Counted from the first letter of the stretch, positions 1 to 7,818 are shown. The stretch: DNA of 40,742 nucleotides from Actinomycetota bacterium (GCA_002721755.1 PBLL01000036.1:1-40742), one strand, 5' to 3'. The notes: a model not told the origin generated them from the sequence alone. Program-made: numbers and translations.

Positions 1-54
1 CATATTAAGCACGACGATAGGTGAATAGGTGACACATACTGCTAGCGGAAGGAA

Positions 55-70
55 TAGAATTTAAATTCTA
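55..70. promoter_or_regulatory. Perfect 16-bp palindrome upstream of mtnA
   Basis: TAGAATTTAAATTCTA is a perfect inverted repeat. It ends just before the GGAG that probably serves as ribosome binding site for mtnA (ATG at 82). It could be an operator or a small hairpin masking the leader. It is AT-rich, so chance is possible, and no matching protein is known from this window. The 54 bases before it hold no gene I can support. Confidence 0.35.
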
Positions 71-81
71 GGAGTGATTGC

Positions 82-1140
82 ATGAACATTTCGATTGACA
101 ACCCACCAACAATTAATTGGACGGGCCAAGAAATAGAGATAATTGATCAGACGTTGTTGCCAGACGACTTGAAAGTAATACGACTTCAAACGGTTGATGA
201 AGTGGTTGATGCTATTAAAAGATTGGCCATCCGAGGGGCGCCAGCTATAGGCGCATGTGGAGCCTATGGGGTGGTTGTAGCAATTGACCAAATAGCAACT
301 GACGAAGTTGCTCAGGTTATTTCTGAGATTAACGAAGCCGCTGTAACAATAGGAGAAACGAGACCTACAGCTGTAAATCTTTCCTATGCAGTTGAAAGGG
401 TTCAAAAGGCGGCTGTAGAGGGGGAATCAAAACAAGAAATCCGTGAACTTGCACTGAATGAAGCACATAAAATTTTTGCTGAAGATCGTGATGCTTGCGA
501 TTCAATTGGTCGGTATGGAGCTGAGGAAATGTCTGCCTACACGAATCTGATGACCCACTGCAATGCAGGTCGACTTGCCACAACAGGTATAGGCACAGCT
601 CTGGGCGTAATTTACGGTAAGGCACTAACAGGACAACCCGTAGAGGTTTTCGCTTCTGAAACCAGACCTCTACTCCAAGGAGCACGGCTTACCGCATGGG
701 AGCTGTCTAACGCCGGAATAGCTGTAACAGTTATTCCAGATTCCTCAGCGTGCTCACTGATGACATCAGGCCGTATTGATGCCGTGGTTGTCGGAGCTGA
801 CCGTATAGCTACAAATGGAGATGCAGCTAACAAGATAGGCACTTTCACGCACGCTGTTTCTGCTCACAACGCTGGGATTCCTTTTTATGTTGCTGCTCCT
901 ACAACCACTTTCGACCCAGAAACATCAAATGGTCAAGACATAAAAATTGAACAGCGAGACCCTGATGAAGTTCGAGGAGTCGAAAAATCAAATGTTCCCA
1001 CTCAAGGAGTCGAGATATGGAATCCAGCTTTTGACGTAACACCTGCAGAACTGATCACTGGAATAATCACCGAATACGGAGTCATAAGAAGCGATTATTC
1101 CAAATCGATAGAAGACTTGCTATCGAAAGCATCTTTGTAG
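82..1140 (+). CDS. mtnA: S-methyl-5-thioribose-1-phosphate isomerase (MtnA)
   Basis: This enzyme converts 5-methylthioribose-1-phosphate to 5-methylthioribulose-1-phosphate in the cytoplasm, a step in recycling the methylthioadenosine left by polyamine and SAM chemistry. The 352-residue length is normal for the family. Visible family motifs are RGAPAIGACGAYG near residue 51, THCNAGRLATTGIG near 158, ASETRPLLQGARLTAWEL near 191 and GADRIATNGDAANKIGTF near 238. The catalytic cysteine (C160) and aspartate (D240) fall on the same numbers I recall for the Bacillus subtilis enzyme. The start is ATG with GGAG about 9 nt upstream. The next gene starts 9 nt after the stop, so the two are almost certainly co-transcribed, and that neighbour is a sugar-phosphate aldolase rather than the MtnB dehydratase of the usual pathway. 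Confidence 0.96.
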   Translation: MNISIDNPPTINWTGQEIEIIDQTLLPDDLKVIRLQTVDEVVDAIKRLAIRGAPAIGACGAYGVVVAIDQIATDEVAQVISEINEAAVTIGETRPTAVNLSYAVERVQKAAVEGESKQEIRELALNEAHKIFAEDRDACDSIGRYGAEEMSAYTNLMTHCNAGRLATTGIGTALGVIYGKALTGQPVEVFASETRPLLQGARLTAWELSNAGIAVTVIPDSSACSLMTSGRIDAVVVGADRIATNGDAANKIGTFTHAVSAHNAGIPFYVAAPTTTFDPETSNGQDIKIEQRDPDEVRGVEKSNVPTQGVEIWNPAFDVTPAELITGIITEYGVIRSDYSKSIEDLLSKASL

Positions 1141-1149
1141 GGTAAAACG

Positions 1150-3141
1150 ATGGGAAAAGAAGAAAAGAAAAACACTTCCACTAGTCCAGCTGACCCAGTT
1201 GAAGCATGCGCCCACTTCAGCAGGCTAATCGGTGCTGACTCAAACTTAGTATTGCATGGCGGCGGCAATTCATCAGTTAAGGCTGTGCGTCCTGACATCA
1301 CAGGTCAAGATCGCGAAGCAATATTTGTAAAAGGTTCTGGGTGGGATATGGGAAGCCTTGAAGTGCCCGGTCTCACCCCTTTAGACCTTCCTAGGCTTAA
1401 ACAACTCTTAGAACTCAATGAGCTAAGTGATGTAGACATGATGCGAGAGTTGTCTGCAGCAAAGCTAGACCCAGGGGCACCAAATCCTTCAGTGGAAACC
1501 TTACTTCATGCCTTTATTCCACATAGAGCTGTTCAGCATTCACATGCAGACGTAATCGTTACACTCACAAATCTCGCGGGTATGACCAGTCCTGATGAAG
1601 TAGTGAGAGAAATATTCGGCGATGAGGTGATAGTCATCCCTTATGTTATGCCTGGTTTCGACCTTGCTCAGGAAGTGCGAGAAAACTGGTCAGCACAATT
1701 TCACGATGGGACACGTGGAATGGTTCTTTTAAATCACGGTCTTTTCACTTTTGGGGATGACTCTGCGACTGCTTATGAATTACATATGCAATTGATTGAA
1801 AGAGCCGAAAAATGGTTAGAAAAAGAAGCCCCTGTTGAAACCCGACAGAATAATTCGTTACCTGCCGAAGTTCTTTTAACAGACTTGGCACGTTTGCGTT
1901 TACAGATGTCGAATGTTGCCGGAAAACCGATGATCGTCACAAGGCACACAGATGATTCTGTTGGAGGATTTTTACAGCGAGAAGACTATAAGGATCTTGC
2001 AAGAAGAGGACCTTTGACGCCCGATCACATAATTCGCACAAAACGTTTACCGATGGTTGGAGCTAATGAAAATTCACTAGATCAATATGTAGAGGAATAC
2101 AAGTCATATGTTGAAGAATTCCGACACAGAATTAGAACCGAGTTCACTGAGATAGATTCAGCTCCACGAATAGTGCTGGACCCTGAAATCGGCATGCTTA
2201 CTGCGGGTTTTACTGCAACTGATGCACAAATTGCAGCTGACATCTATCACCACACTATCCCTGTTCTCTGCAGAGCAGAAGATCACCTTGGCGGTTACAA
2301 AGCGCTCTCTGCTGAGGAGTTGTTCGACGTCGAATACTGGGATTTAGAACAGGCCAAGTTGCGTAAAACCGGAAAACCCCCCGAACTAAATGGAACAGTG
2401 GCACTTGTTACAGGCGCTGCATCTGGAATTGGAAAGGCATGTGCAGAAGAATTAAAAGATCGTGGAAGTGCTGTTATTGGCTTGGATCTCAGTCCTGAGA
2501 TCGAAAATGTTTTCTCCGGCGACAACTGGATTGGGATAGAAGTTGACGTTACAAAAACTGAAGAAGTCACATCGGCAATAAGGGCAGGAGTTGAAAGATT
2601 TGGCGGTTTAGATATCGCAGTGGTGGCAGCAGGCATTTTCGGAGAATCAGCGACAATCGAAGATCTTGATTCAGAAGAATGGCGAAGAGTGATGTCAGTA
2701 AATGTTGATTCAGTTCAATCACTCTTCGGTCGTATAGGACCTCTTCTGGCCCTTTCGCCTGTAGGGGGAAGAGTTGTAGTAATAGGGTCAAAGAATGTTC
2801 CAGCTCCAGGTAAAGGAGCAGCTGCATATTCAGCTTCAAAAGCAGCTTTGCAACAGCTGTGCCGAGTAGCTGCCCTGGAATGGGCTCCGAATAGTACTCG
2901 GGTGAATATAGTTCACCCAGATGCAGTTTTCGATACAGGTCTTTGGAGTGAAGAACTCATTGAACAAAGAGCCTCTAACTACGGAATCAGTCCCGAAGAA
3001 TACAAGAAAAGAAACCTTCTCTCAGTAGAAGTAACGTCTAAAGCTGTGGCACGTTCAGCAATATCACTTTGCACTGATGATTTTTCTACAACCACAGGAG
3101 CTTCTGTTCCTACAGATGGAGGCAGTGACAGGGTCATTTGA
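1150..3141 (+). CDS. Bifunctional class II aldolase / short-chain dehydrogenase fusion (RhaD-SDR type)
   Basis: A 663-residue fusion. Residues 1 to about 390 are a zinc class II (AraD/FucA-like) aldolase: HGGGNSS near 36, KGSGWD near 61, E116 as likely catalytic acid/base, and metal-binding H130, H132 and H196. Residues about 413 to 663 are a short-chain dehydrogenase with TGAASGIGK at about 420 and the Y560-x-x-x-K564 pair. The architecture matches the family annotated as rhamnulose-1-phosphate aldolase/alcohol dehydrogenase. There are no rhamnose genes here. The gene sits 9 nt behind mtnA, so I infer that the aldolase half cleaves 5-methylthioribulose-1-phosphate to DHAP and methylthioacetaldehyde, and that the SDR half oxidises or reduces the aldehyde. 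The domain calls are firm. The substrate is inference; a deoxy-sugar phosphate remains the alternative. Confidence 0.9.
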   Translation: MGKEEKKNTSTSPADPVEACAHFSRLIGADSNLVLHGGGNSSVKAVRPDITGQDREAIFVKGSGWDMGSLEVPGLTPLDLPRLKQLLELNELSDVDMMRELSAAKLDPGAPNPSVETLLHAFIPHRAVQHSHADVIVTLTNLAGMTSPDEVVREIFGDEVIVIPYVMPGFDLAQEVRENWSAQFHDGTRGMVLLNHGLFTFGDDSATAYELHMQLIERAEKWLEKEAPVETRQNNSLPAEVLLTDLARLRLQMSNVAGKPMIVTRHTDDSVGGFLQREDYKDLARRGPLTPDHIIRTKRLPMVGANENSLDQYVEEYKSYVEEFRHRIRTEFTEIDSAPRIVLDPEIGMLTAGFTATDAQIAADIYHHTIPVLCRAEDHLGGYKALSAEELFDVEYWDLEQAKLRKTGKPPELNGTVALVTGAASGIGKACAEELKDRGSAVIGLDLSPEIENVFSGDNWIGIEVDVTKTEEVTSAIRAGVERFGGLDIAVVAAGIFGESATIEDLDSEEWRRVMSVNVDSVQSLFGRIGPLLALSPVGGRVVVIGSKNVPAPGKGAAAYSASKAALQQLCRVAALEWAPNSTRVNIVHPDAVFDTGLWSEELIEQRASNYGISPEEYKKRNLLSVEVTSKAVARSAISLCTDDFSTTTGASVPTDGGSDRVI

Positions 3142-3152
3142 AAATAAATTTC

Positions 3153-3183
3153 TCAAGGGTGCGCGAAACTGTCACACCCTTGA
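3153..3183. terminator. Hairpin after the aldolase-SDR gene, possible weak terminator
   Basis: TCAAGGGTG (3153-3161) pairs perfectly with CACCCTTGA (3175-3183) across a 13-nt loop. No T-run follows on the plus strand. On the minus strand a mixed AT stretch follows. It may be a weak or factor-assisted terminator, or an mRNA 3' end stabiliser, between the aldolase gene and the LysM gene. Confidence 0.35.
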
Positions 3184-3198
3184 ATCTATGCTTGAGCT

Positions 3199-3822
3199 AT
3201 GAGGACAAACTTGGTTAAGTTTTTACTTTGTGGGGTATCTTTATCAGTCTTAGGCGCTTGTGGTGGTGGAGACGAAGAACCCGTATTGGTACCAGCCACG
3301 ATGGCACCCACTACAGCTCAGATAGAAGTGCCAACCACGATGATCCCGATAACGACCACTACTTACGTTGCACCCTCAACTATTGCCCCTGTAATTGCTG
3401 AGACAACAACTACTACAAGCCTTGTTGAACCTGTTCAACCTGTTGAAACACTTCCAGAATCAGTGACAGTAGCCGCTGGAGATTCTTTATCTGAGATCGC
3501 AAAAGCAAACGGAACAACTGCTGAAAAATTGGCAAGAATTAATGGTATTTGTGATGTCAATTCCATATATGTGGGACAGGTGATACTTCTTAGTTCCCCA
3601 GAAGTAGAAGAAGGTGTTGATCAAGTAGAAGAGACTGTTATCACCGTGATAGTTGAATCAGGAGACTCGCTTTCGAAAATAGCGAAACGAGAAGGTGTAA
3701 CAGTTGATGAAATTATGTCTATAAATGACATTACAGATCCGAATCTTCTATTTGTGGGACAGAAACTTACAATAAGCGGTCAGTCTTTAGTTGAGCCGGT
3801 AGAAGAGGATCCAGTTTGTTGA
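3199..3822 (+). CDS. LysM-domain lipoprotein (two LysM repeats)
   Basis: A predicted secreted lipoprotein of 207 residues that probably binds peptidoglycan or other GlcNAc polymers at the cell surface. The N-terminus is a signal peptide with lipobox LGAC, giving C21 as the lipidated residue. A low-complexity Thr/Pro/Val linker follows (about 30-85). Two LysM repeats come next, at about 88-132 and 147-193, each with the GDSLSxIAK core and a V-GQ-hydrophobic end. The protein ends in a charged tail with a final Cys. No hydrolase domain is present, so it is more likely a wall-anchoring or scaffold protein than an enzyme. The Thr-rich linker is typical of Acidimicrobiia-like secreted proteins. No strong ribosome binding site is visible; the start is set by the signal peptide. 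It is separated from the upstream pair by a hairpin. Confidence 0.9.
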   Translation: MRTNLVKFLLCGVSLSVLGACGGGDEEPVLVPATMAPTTAQIEVPTTMIPITTTTYVAPSTIAPVIAETTTTTSLVEPVQPVETLPESVTVAAGDSLSEIAKANGTTAEKLARINGICDVNSIYVGQVILLSSPEVEEGVDQVEETVITVIVESGDSLSKIAKREGVTVDEIMSINDITDPNLLFVGQKLTISGQSLVEPVEEDPVC

Positions 3823-3866
3823 TCTAAAAACAAGGGAGCCATCACTTGAGGCTCTAAATTTAATAG

Positions 3867-5135
3867 GTGAGCGTTAATCTTTCTGAGTCTGATCAGGCAT
3901 ATTTAAACGGAGAACAAGGTCCTGCTGCAGCTTCAGCAATGAGGGTAATTGTTCGTCTAGCGGAAGCTATGGGGGCTTCAGAACTGTTAGATGTATCTTC
4001 TGCTCACATTGATTCTTGTTTATACCATGGTCCAGCAGTTTTAGATTTCGCGAAATGGTTAGAAGATCAAGGCGGAAAAGTAAAAATTCCCACAACTTTA
4101 AATGTTTCTTCATTAGACCTTATTCATCCCGACCTCTACCGAGGAGATTCTCATTGGGGTGAACAAGCAAGGCTTTTAATGGATTCCTATGAAAGAATGG
4201 GATGTAAACCGACTTGGACTTGCGCCCCATATCAACTGGAAGAGAGACCTAATTTCGGAGATCAGGTCGCATGGGCGGAATCGAATGCAATAGTTTTCGC
4301 GAATTCAGTTTTAGGTGCAAGAACTCATCGGTATGGCGATTTCATAGATATCTGCGCGGCAATTTGTGGTAGAGCTCCAGCCGCCGGACTTCATTTGGAT
4401 CAAAATCGTAAGGGAGAAATTTTATTCCGCATAAAAGGAATAAATGAATCTCTATTAGACCGAGATGTTTTCTACCCAGTTTTAGGACATTTAGTAGGAA
4501 AATGTACCGGAAGCGCGATACCTGTTATCCAAGGTTTACCTAATGAGGTAAGTGAAGACCGTTTGAAGGCACTGGGTGCAGCGGCAGCTTCATCAGGATC
4601 AGTAGGAATGTTCCATGCTGTTGGTATAACTCCTGAGGCACCAACTTTAGAAGAAGCCTTCCTAGGTTTAACACCAAGAGAAGTGATAGATGTAACAATC
4701 GACAAGATAATTTCTGCACGAGATGAATTGAGCACAGTATCTGATTTTAAAGTAGGGGCAGTAAGTCTTGGGACTCCCCATTATTCGATTCAAGAGATAC
4801 AAAAACTCAGTCAACTTTTTGATGGTAGATCTGTCAATCCGGAAATAAAGTTTTACGTTTCTACCGGTAGAGATGTATTAACGGAAGCTTCTTTGCGAGG
4901 TCTAGTTGAACCACTAGAAAAGGCTGGAGTGATTTTTGTAACAGACACATGCACTTATATAACGCCGATCATTGAAGATGTGGCTCGACCTGTAATAACT
5001 GACTCAGCCAAGTGGGCCTATTACGCTCCTGGCAATCTAGGGGTTGAGGTAATTTTCGCGGCTGTTGAGGACTGTGTGACTTCAGCTGTATCTGGGAGTT
5101 TTTCTGCAGATAATAGTATTTGGATGGATGGTTAA
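3867..5135 (+). CDS. Aconitase X catalytic (large) subunit
   Basis: Large subunit of an aconitase X (DUF521-type) hydro-lyase, 422 residues. Supporting motifs are the N-terminal LSESDQAYLNGEQGPAAASAM region, the DSCLYHG stretch near residue 49, GCKPTWTCAPY with C113 and C119, ICGRAPAAGLH near 166, a GKCTGSAIP cysteine near 213, and the TDTCTY cysteine near the C-terminus. These cysteines are the likely Fe-S ligands. Characterised family members are cis-3-hydroxy-L-proline dehydratases in bacteria and mevalonate-5-phosphate dehydratases in archaea; which applies here cannot be read from the sequence. The start is GTG at 3867, supported by similarity beginning at once. The small subunit follows 3 nt after the stop, so the heteromeric form of the enzyme is encoded. 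No proline racemase or imino-acid reductase lies nearby. Confidence 0.9.
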   Translation: MSVNLSESDQAYLNGEQGPAAASAMRVIVRLAEAMGASELLDVSSAHIDSCLYHGPAVLDFAKWLEDQGGKVKIPTTLNVSSLDLIHPDLYRGDSHWGEQARLLMDSYERMGCKPTWTCAPYQLEERPNFGDQVAWAESNAIVFANSVLGARTHRYGDFIDICAAICGRAPAAGLHLDQNRKGEILFRIKGINESLLDRDVFYPVLGHLVGKCTGSAIPVIQGLPNEVSEDRLKALGAAAASSGSVGMFHAVGITPEAPTLEEAFLGLTPREVIDVTIDKIISARDELSTVSDFKVGAVSLGTPHYSIQEIQKLSQLFDGRSVNPEIKFYVSTGRDVLTEASLRGLVEPLEKAGVIFVTDTCTYITPIIEDVARPVITDSAKWAYYAPGNLGVEVIFAAVEDCVTSAVSGSFSADNSIWMDG

Positions 5136-5138
5136 TCG

Positions 5139-5534
5139 ATGCTCTTTTTGGTTGCCGGAGAAGCCCGTGGAGAAGTTCTGAAACTGGATGAACCACTTAG
5201 TTTTTGGGGGGGAGTCGATCCTGAAACAGGCGAAATTATTGATTTGAGACACCCTCAAAGCGGAATGTCAGTCAAGGGTAAAATACTGATGATGCCTTTT
5301 GGGAGAGGGTCGAGCAGCGGGAGTTCAGTAATAGCAGAAGGGATTCGCTCGGGTTCTGGTCCCTCGGGAATAATAATGATGGAAGCAGATGAAATAATAG
5401 CTTTAGGTTCGATTGTTGCCGACGAAATTTATGGAAAAGCCATGCCGGTCGTGATCGTCGGTAAAAGTGAGTATGAATCATTTACAACTGGCCAGCAAGT
5501 CGTTGTTTCTGGTAGTGGTTTAAGTTTGATCTGA
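5139..5534 (+). CDS. Aconitase X swivel (small) subunit
   Basis: 131-residue small subunit (DUF126-type swivel domain) of the aconitase X encoded just upstream. The diagnostic stretch is the glycine/serine-rich GRGSSSGSSV near residue 53, followed by ALGSIVADEIYGKAMPVV near 87, which in this family supplies the substrate-binding serine loop and the swivelling beta-barrel. Translation is probably coupled, with only 3 nt between the genes. Its 3' end overlaps the oppositely oriented AhpD-like gene by 15 nt, so the two operons converge without room for a separate terminator. In many bacteria the two domains are fused in one chain; here they are separate. Confidence 0.9.
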   Translation: MLFLVAGEARGEVLKLDEPLSFWGGVDPETGEIIDLRHPQSGMSVKGKILMMPFGRGSSSGSSVIAEGIRSGSGPSGIIMMEADEIIALGSIVADEIYGKAMPVVIVGKSEYESFTTGQQVVVSGSGLSLI

Positions 5535-6104
5535 TTCTTCTTGATCAGAAATCCAATCTTCTATAGCGACGCCTAGCCCATCAGCCAACCTGTTTGCATA
5601 AGCGTAGTAAGCAGTGACTTCAACGATATCGAGAATGTCTCTGTCACTAAATTCAGCTGATCGAAGCTTGTTTATATCTTTAATCTTTATATTTTTAGGC
5701 TTATTTGTAAGTTTTACTGCAAAGTTCAACATGGCTTTGCGAGAATCAGAAAGTTGGGCGGTTCTCCAGTTTTTTTCTATTTTCTCAAGAAGACTGTCGT
5801 CTTTCAGTAAATCACGCAGACCGCGTTTGTGGTGAAACACTCAATAGTGGCAATGGTTTTCCAAACTCACCACTAGAGCTATTAACTCCCTTTCAACCTT
5901 TCTTAAAGAAGCGGTACCGGTCATCGCAGATGAATACACGGCATTATGAGCTTCCAGACTTTTAGGGTTGATTGAATGTACCGCCATGATGTTGTCCACC
6001 AAGCCGTTTTCTTTATCCTTGACTTGTTCCAGTAGAGAGTTTAAAAGCGGATCTTCATTCCATTCAGGTTGTGGAACAGTTTTTATCCAAGCTGGATCTT
6101 TCAT
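5520..6104 (-). CDS. AhpD-like (CMD family) selenoprotein with in-frame UGA = Sec
   Basis: A single 194-residue gene that appears as two ORFs (6104-5841 and 5840-5520) because of one in-frame TGA at 5843-5841. Reading TGA as selenocysteine gives the motif C85-H-Y-U88 in a full AhpD/carboxymuconolactone-decarboxylase fold. The spacing E73, C85, U88, H92 equals the catalytic set E118, C130, C133, H137 that I recall for Mycobacterium tuberculosis AhpD. Sec therefore takes the peroxidatic position and Cys the resolving one. Sequence on both sides of the TGA is family-like without a frameshift, and a SECIS hairpin follows at the right distance. The likely role is thiol-dependent reduction of hydroperoxides or related redox chemistry. 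The ATG overlaps the sulfotransferase-like stop by 1 nt, so it is the third gene of a coupled operon. A pseudogene is unlikely given the intact downstream half. Confidence 0.92.
5802..5843 (-). promoter_or_regulatory. Bacterial SECIS element of the AhpD-like selenoprotein (includes the UGA codon)
   Basis: Read on the minus strand, UGA is at 5843-5841. A lower stem UUUCA (5837-5833) pairs with UGAAA (5806-5802). After an internal loop, an upper stem ACGC (5826-5823) pairs with GCGU (5817-5814) and closes a GGUCU apical loop (5822-5818). The loop begins 18 nt after the UGA. From memory, the E. coli fdhF SECIS has the same GGUCU loop at the same 18-nt distance, which is the part read by SelB. 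The lower stem is separated from the upper one by a 6/7-nt internal loop, so the upper hairpin is the important part. Confidence 0.88.
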
Positions 6105-6829
6105 TAGTCAACTCCTCTGCAGGCGTAATTTTTAAGATTGTCGTATAAGACAGTGGCTTCTTCCAGAACTGGTAAAAATTTTTCAGGGAATGGATCCCGA
6201 TTAGGGTCTTGTTTTGAAAAACCAGATGATTCATGGGTGTTCTTGTACCAGTGCTCTGCCCAGACCCCGTCTTCAGGTTTTGCTCCCGGTTCCCACGAAA
6301 GCATTGATTCATCAAAAGCAATTTCAAGAATTTGGCATAATTCTTTTAATATGGATTCTGGTCTTTCCAATAGAAGTGCAGAGTCGATCACTACAGGAGT
6401 CTCACCAGAGTCGAGGATTCGATTTAGTAGAAAGTTCTGAACGTCTAAACCTATGTCCGATACTTGAAGGTCAGGAACGTTTTTCGCATGCGAACGAATA
6501 ACGAGACCCGGTTCTCTTATAAGCAAAATGTTACAACAGTCGTCTAGAAAGGAAAGATCAATTTCAACTAGGTGGTGGCACATTTGTTTGAAAAAAACAA
6601 TCGGAGTCTGATAATTACCTTTTATAACGTCATGTACTACTTTTTCCGAATGCTGTTCTTGCGAGCAAAGAACTTCTTCATAGCCTGGATGCTTACGCCC
6701 ACTAACCCTTAAGTAATGAGCGTAAAAGGGTTCATCGACGACAGTAGTGTCAGAACGCTCCCTGAATGAATACATTAACGCCGTCGAGATATTTCGAGGA
6801 CCTGACCAACAATTAATACGTAGAGTCAT
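6104..6829 (-). CDS. Small sulfotransferase-like P-loop protein
   Basis: 241-residue protein with a sulfotransferase-type N-terminus: RINCWSGPRNISTALMYSF near residue 4 resembles the PAPS 5'-phosphate binding loop. FDDCCNILLIREPGLVIRS-like sequence near 100 resembles the 3'-phosphate motif with its conserved Arg and Ser. It would be cytoplasmic and would transfer sulfate from PAPS, or act as a nucleotide-binding relative. The ATG overlaps the aminotransferase stop (ATGA, 4 nt), and its own stop overlaps the next gene's ATG, so all three are translationally coupled. Aminotransferase/sulfotransferase pairs and fusions occur in other organisms as far as I recall, but their joint product is unknown to me. 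The acceptor cannot be predicted. Confidence 0.75.
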   Translation of the reverse strand: MTLRINCWSGPRNISTALMYSFRERSDTTVVDEPFYAHYLRVSGRKHPGYEEVLCSQEQHSEKVVHDVIKGNYQTPIVFFKQMCHHLVEIDLSFLDDCCNILLIREPGLVIRSHAKNVPDLQVSDIGLDVQNFLLNRILDSGETPVVIDSALLLERPESILKELCQILEIAFDESMLSWEPGAKPEDGVWAEHWYKNTHESSGFSKQDPNRDPFPEKFLPVLEEATVLYDNLKNYACRGVD

Positions 6830-7740
6830 TCCGACACTTCGGCGTGTATAGCTTCCTTGTATAAGTTTTGGAGTTGAACAGTGGTCATTCCGATTTTCCC
6901 ATCACCTATAGTTCTTCCATCGACCTCTATCACCGGTGTTAATCCACCAAAAGTTCCTGTAACGAATGCTTCATCTGCAGAGTAGACATCAGTCAATGAA
7001 AAAGGTTTTTCAAATGCCGGCATTCCTTTCTCTCTAGCTACTTCTAAAATAAGCTCTCTAGTTATTCCATTCAGACAATATTCACCTGTAGAGGTCCACA
7101 CTTCACCATTTTTAATAATGAAAAAATTTGTGGCATTGCAAGTAGCTACTGCGCCAGTGGGGTCAAGCATCAAAGCTTCATCAGCTCCGGCTTGAATGGC
7201 CTGCACCAGAGCAATTACTTCGTGCAATTTAGAATGACAATTAAGCCTTTGATCGAGAGTGTCTGGAGCGGGACGACGCACGGTGACTGTAAAAAGAGTT
7301 ATACCTTCTTGAGCAACTGAAGGGTCAGCAACTTTATGTTCAGCAATAATGACGATATTTGGTCCACCCACAACGTTTGAGGGATGTTGGGAAGGTGTCT
7401 TTTTATTACCTCGTGTGATCATTAAACGGACGTGCACATCATCGGTCATATTGTTTATCTCAATGGTTTCATTAAGAGCTTCAGTTAATTCTTCCCGCGT
7501 TAATCCGATATCTAGATGAACGGCGGAAGCTCCGGCAAATAGTCTGTCGAGGTGCTTTTGTAGAAAGGCGAATTTACCGTTGTGAAGTCTCAAACCTTCC
7601 CAAATTCCATCACCAACAAGAAAGCCACTATCAAACACTGAAATTTGGGCGTTTTCTCTACTGTGAAACTCGCCATTTATGTAAATTTTTACATCTTCAT
7701 TACGAGGGTCGACTATCGCCGAATGAGTACTTTTAGCCAT
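6826..7740 (-). CDS. Class IV PLP-dependent aminotransferase (branched-chain / D-amino-acid type)
   Basis: 304-residue fold-type IV aminotransferase, first gene of a three-gene operon. Evidence is the N-terminal INGEF...FDSGFLVGDGIWEG segment, the likely PLP lysine K171 in NCHSKLHEV, and the class IV signature region EALMLDPTGAVATCNATNFF (about 194-213), followed by NGITRELILEVA. The family covers branched-chain aminotransferase, D-alanine aminotransferase and aminodeoxychorismate lyase; the sequence alone does not choose. Its coupling to a sulfotransferase-like gene and a selenoprotein suggests a dedicated pathway rather than bulk valine or leucine synthesis. The gene is divergent from the proV-like gene, and the 119 bp between them hold a GGTCA dyad at 7819-7833. 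Confidence 0.9.
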   Translation of the reverse strand: MAKSTHSAIVDPRNEDVKIYINGEFHSRENAQISVFDSGFLVGDGIWEGLRLHNGKFAFLQKHLDRLFAGASAVHLDIGLTREELTEALNETIEINNMTDDVHVRLMITRGNKKTPSQHPSNVVGGPNIVIIAEHKVADPSVAQEGITLFTVTVRRPAPDTLDQRLNCHSKLHEVIALVQAIQAGADEALMLDPTGAVATCNATNFFIIKNGEVWTSTGEYCLNGITRELILEVAREKGMPAFEKPFSLTDVYSADEAFVTGTFGGLTPVIEVDGRTIGDGKIGMTTVQLQNLYKEAIHAEVSE

Positions 7741-7818
7741 GACTGGTCAGCGTACCTCTCAAAAATGCTACGGTGCTTATAAGTACATAAAAAGAAAAAC
7801 CTTAGCGATCAAGATAGC

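Noticed and set aside
3834-3843. Shared leader GGGAGCCATC before the aconitase X operon and again at 25541-25550 before the UGSC partner gene
   Set aside because: Only 10 nt are shared, the flanks differ, and no common fold was seen. Chance repetition in 40 kb is plausible.
5520-6104. Pseudogene, or two separate small genes
   Set aside because: Frame and family-like sequence continue unbroken past the TGA, the TGA falls on the catalytic position, and a SECIS hairpin follows. A decayed gene would not be expected to show all three.
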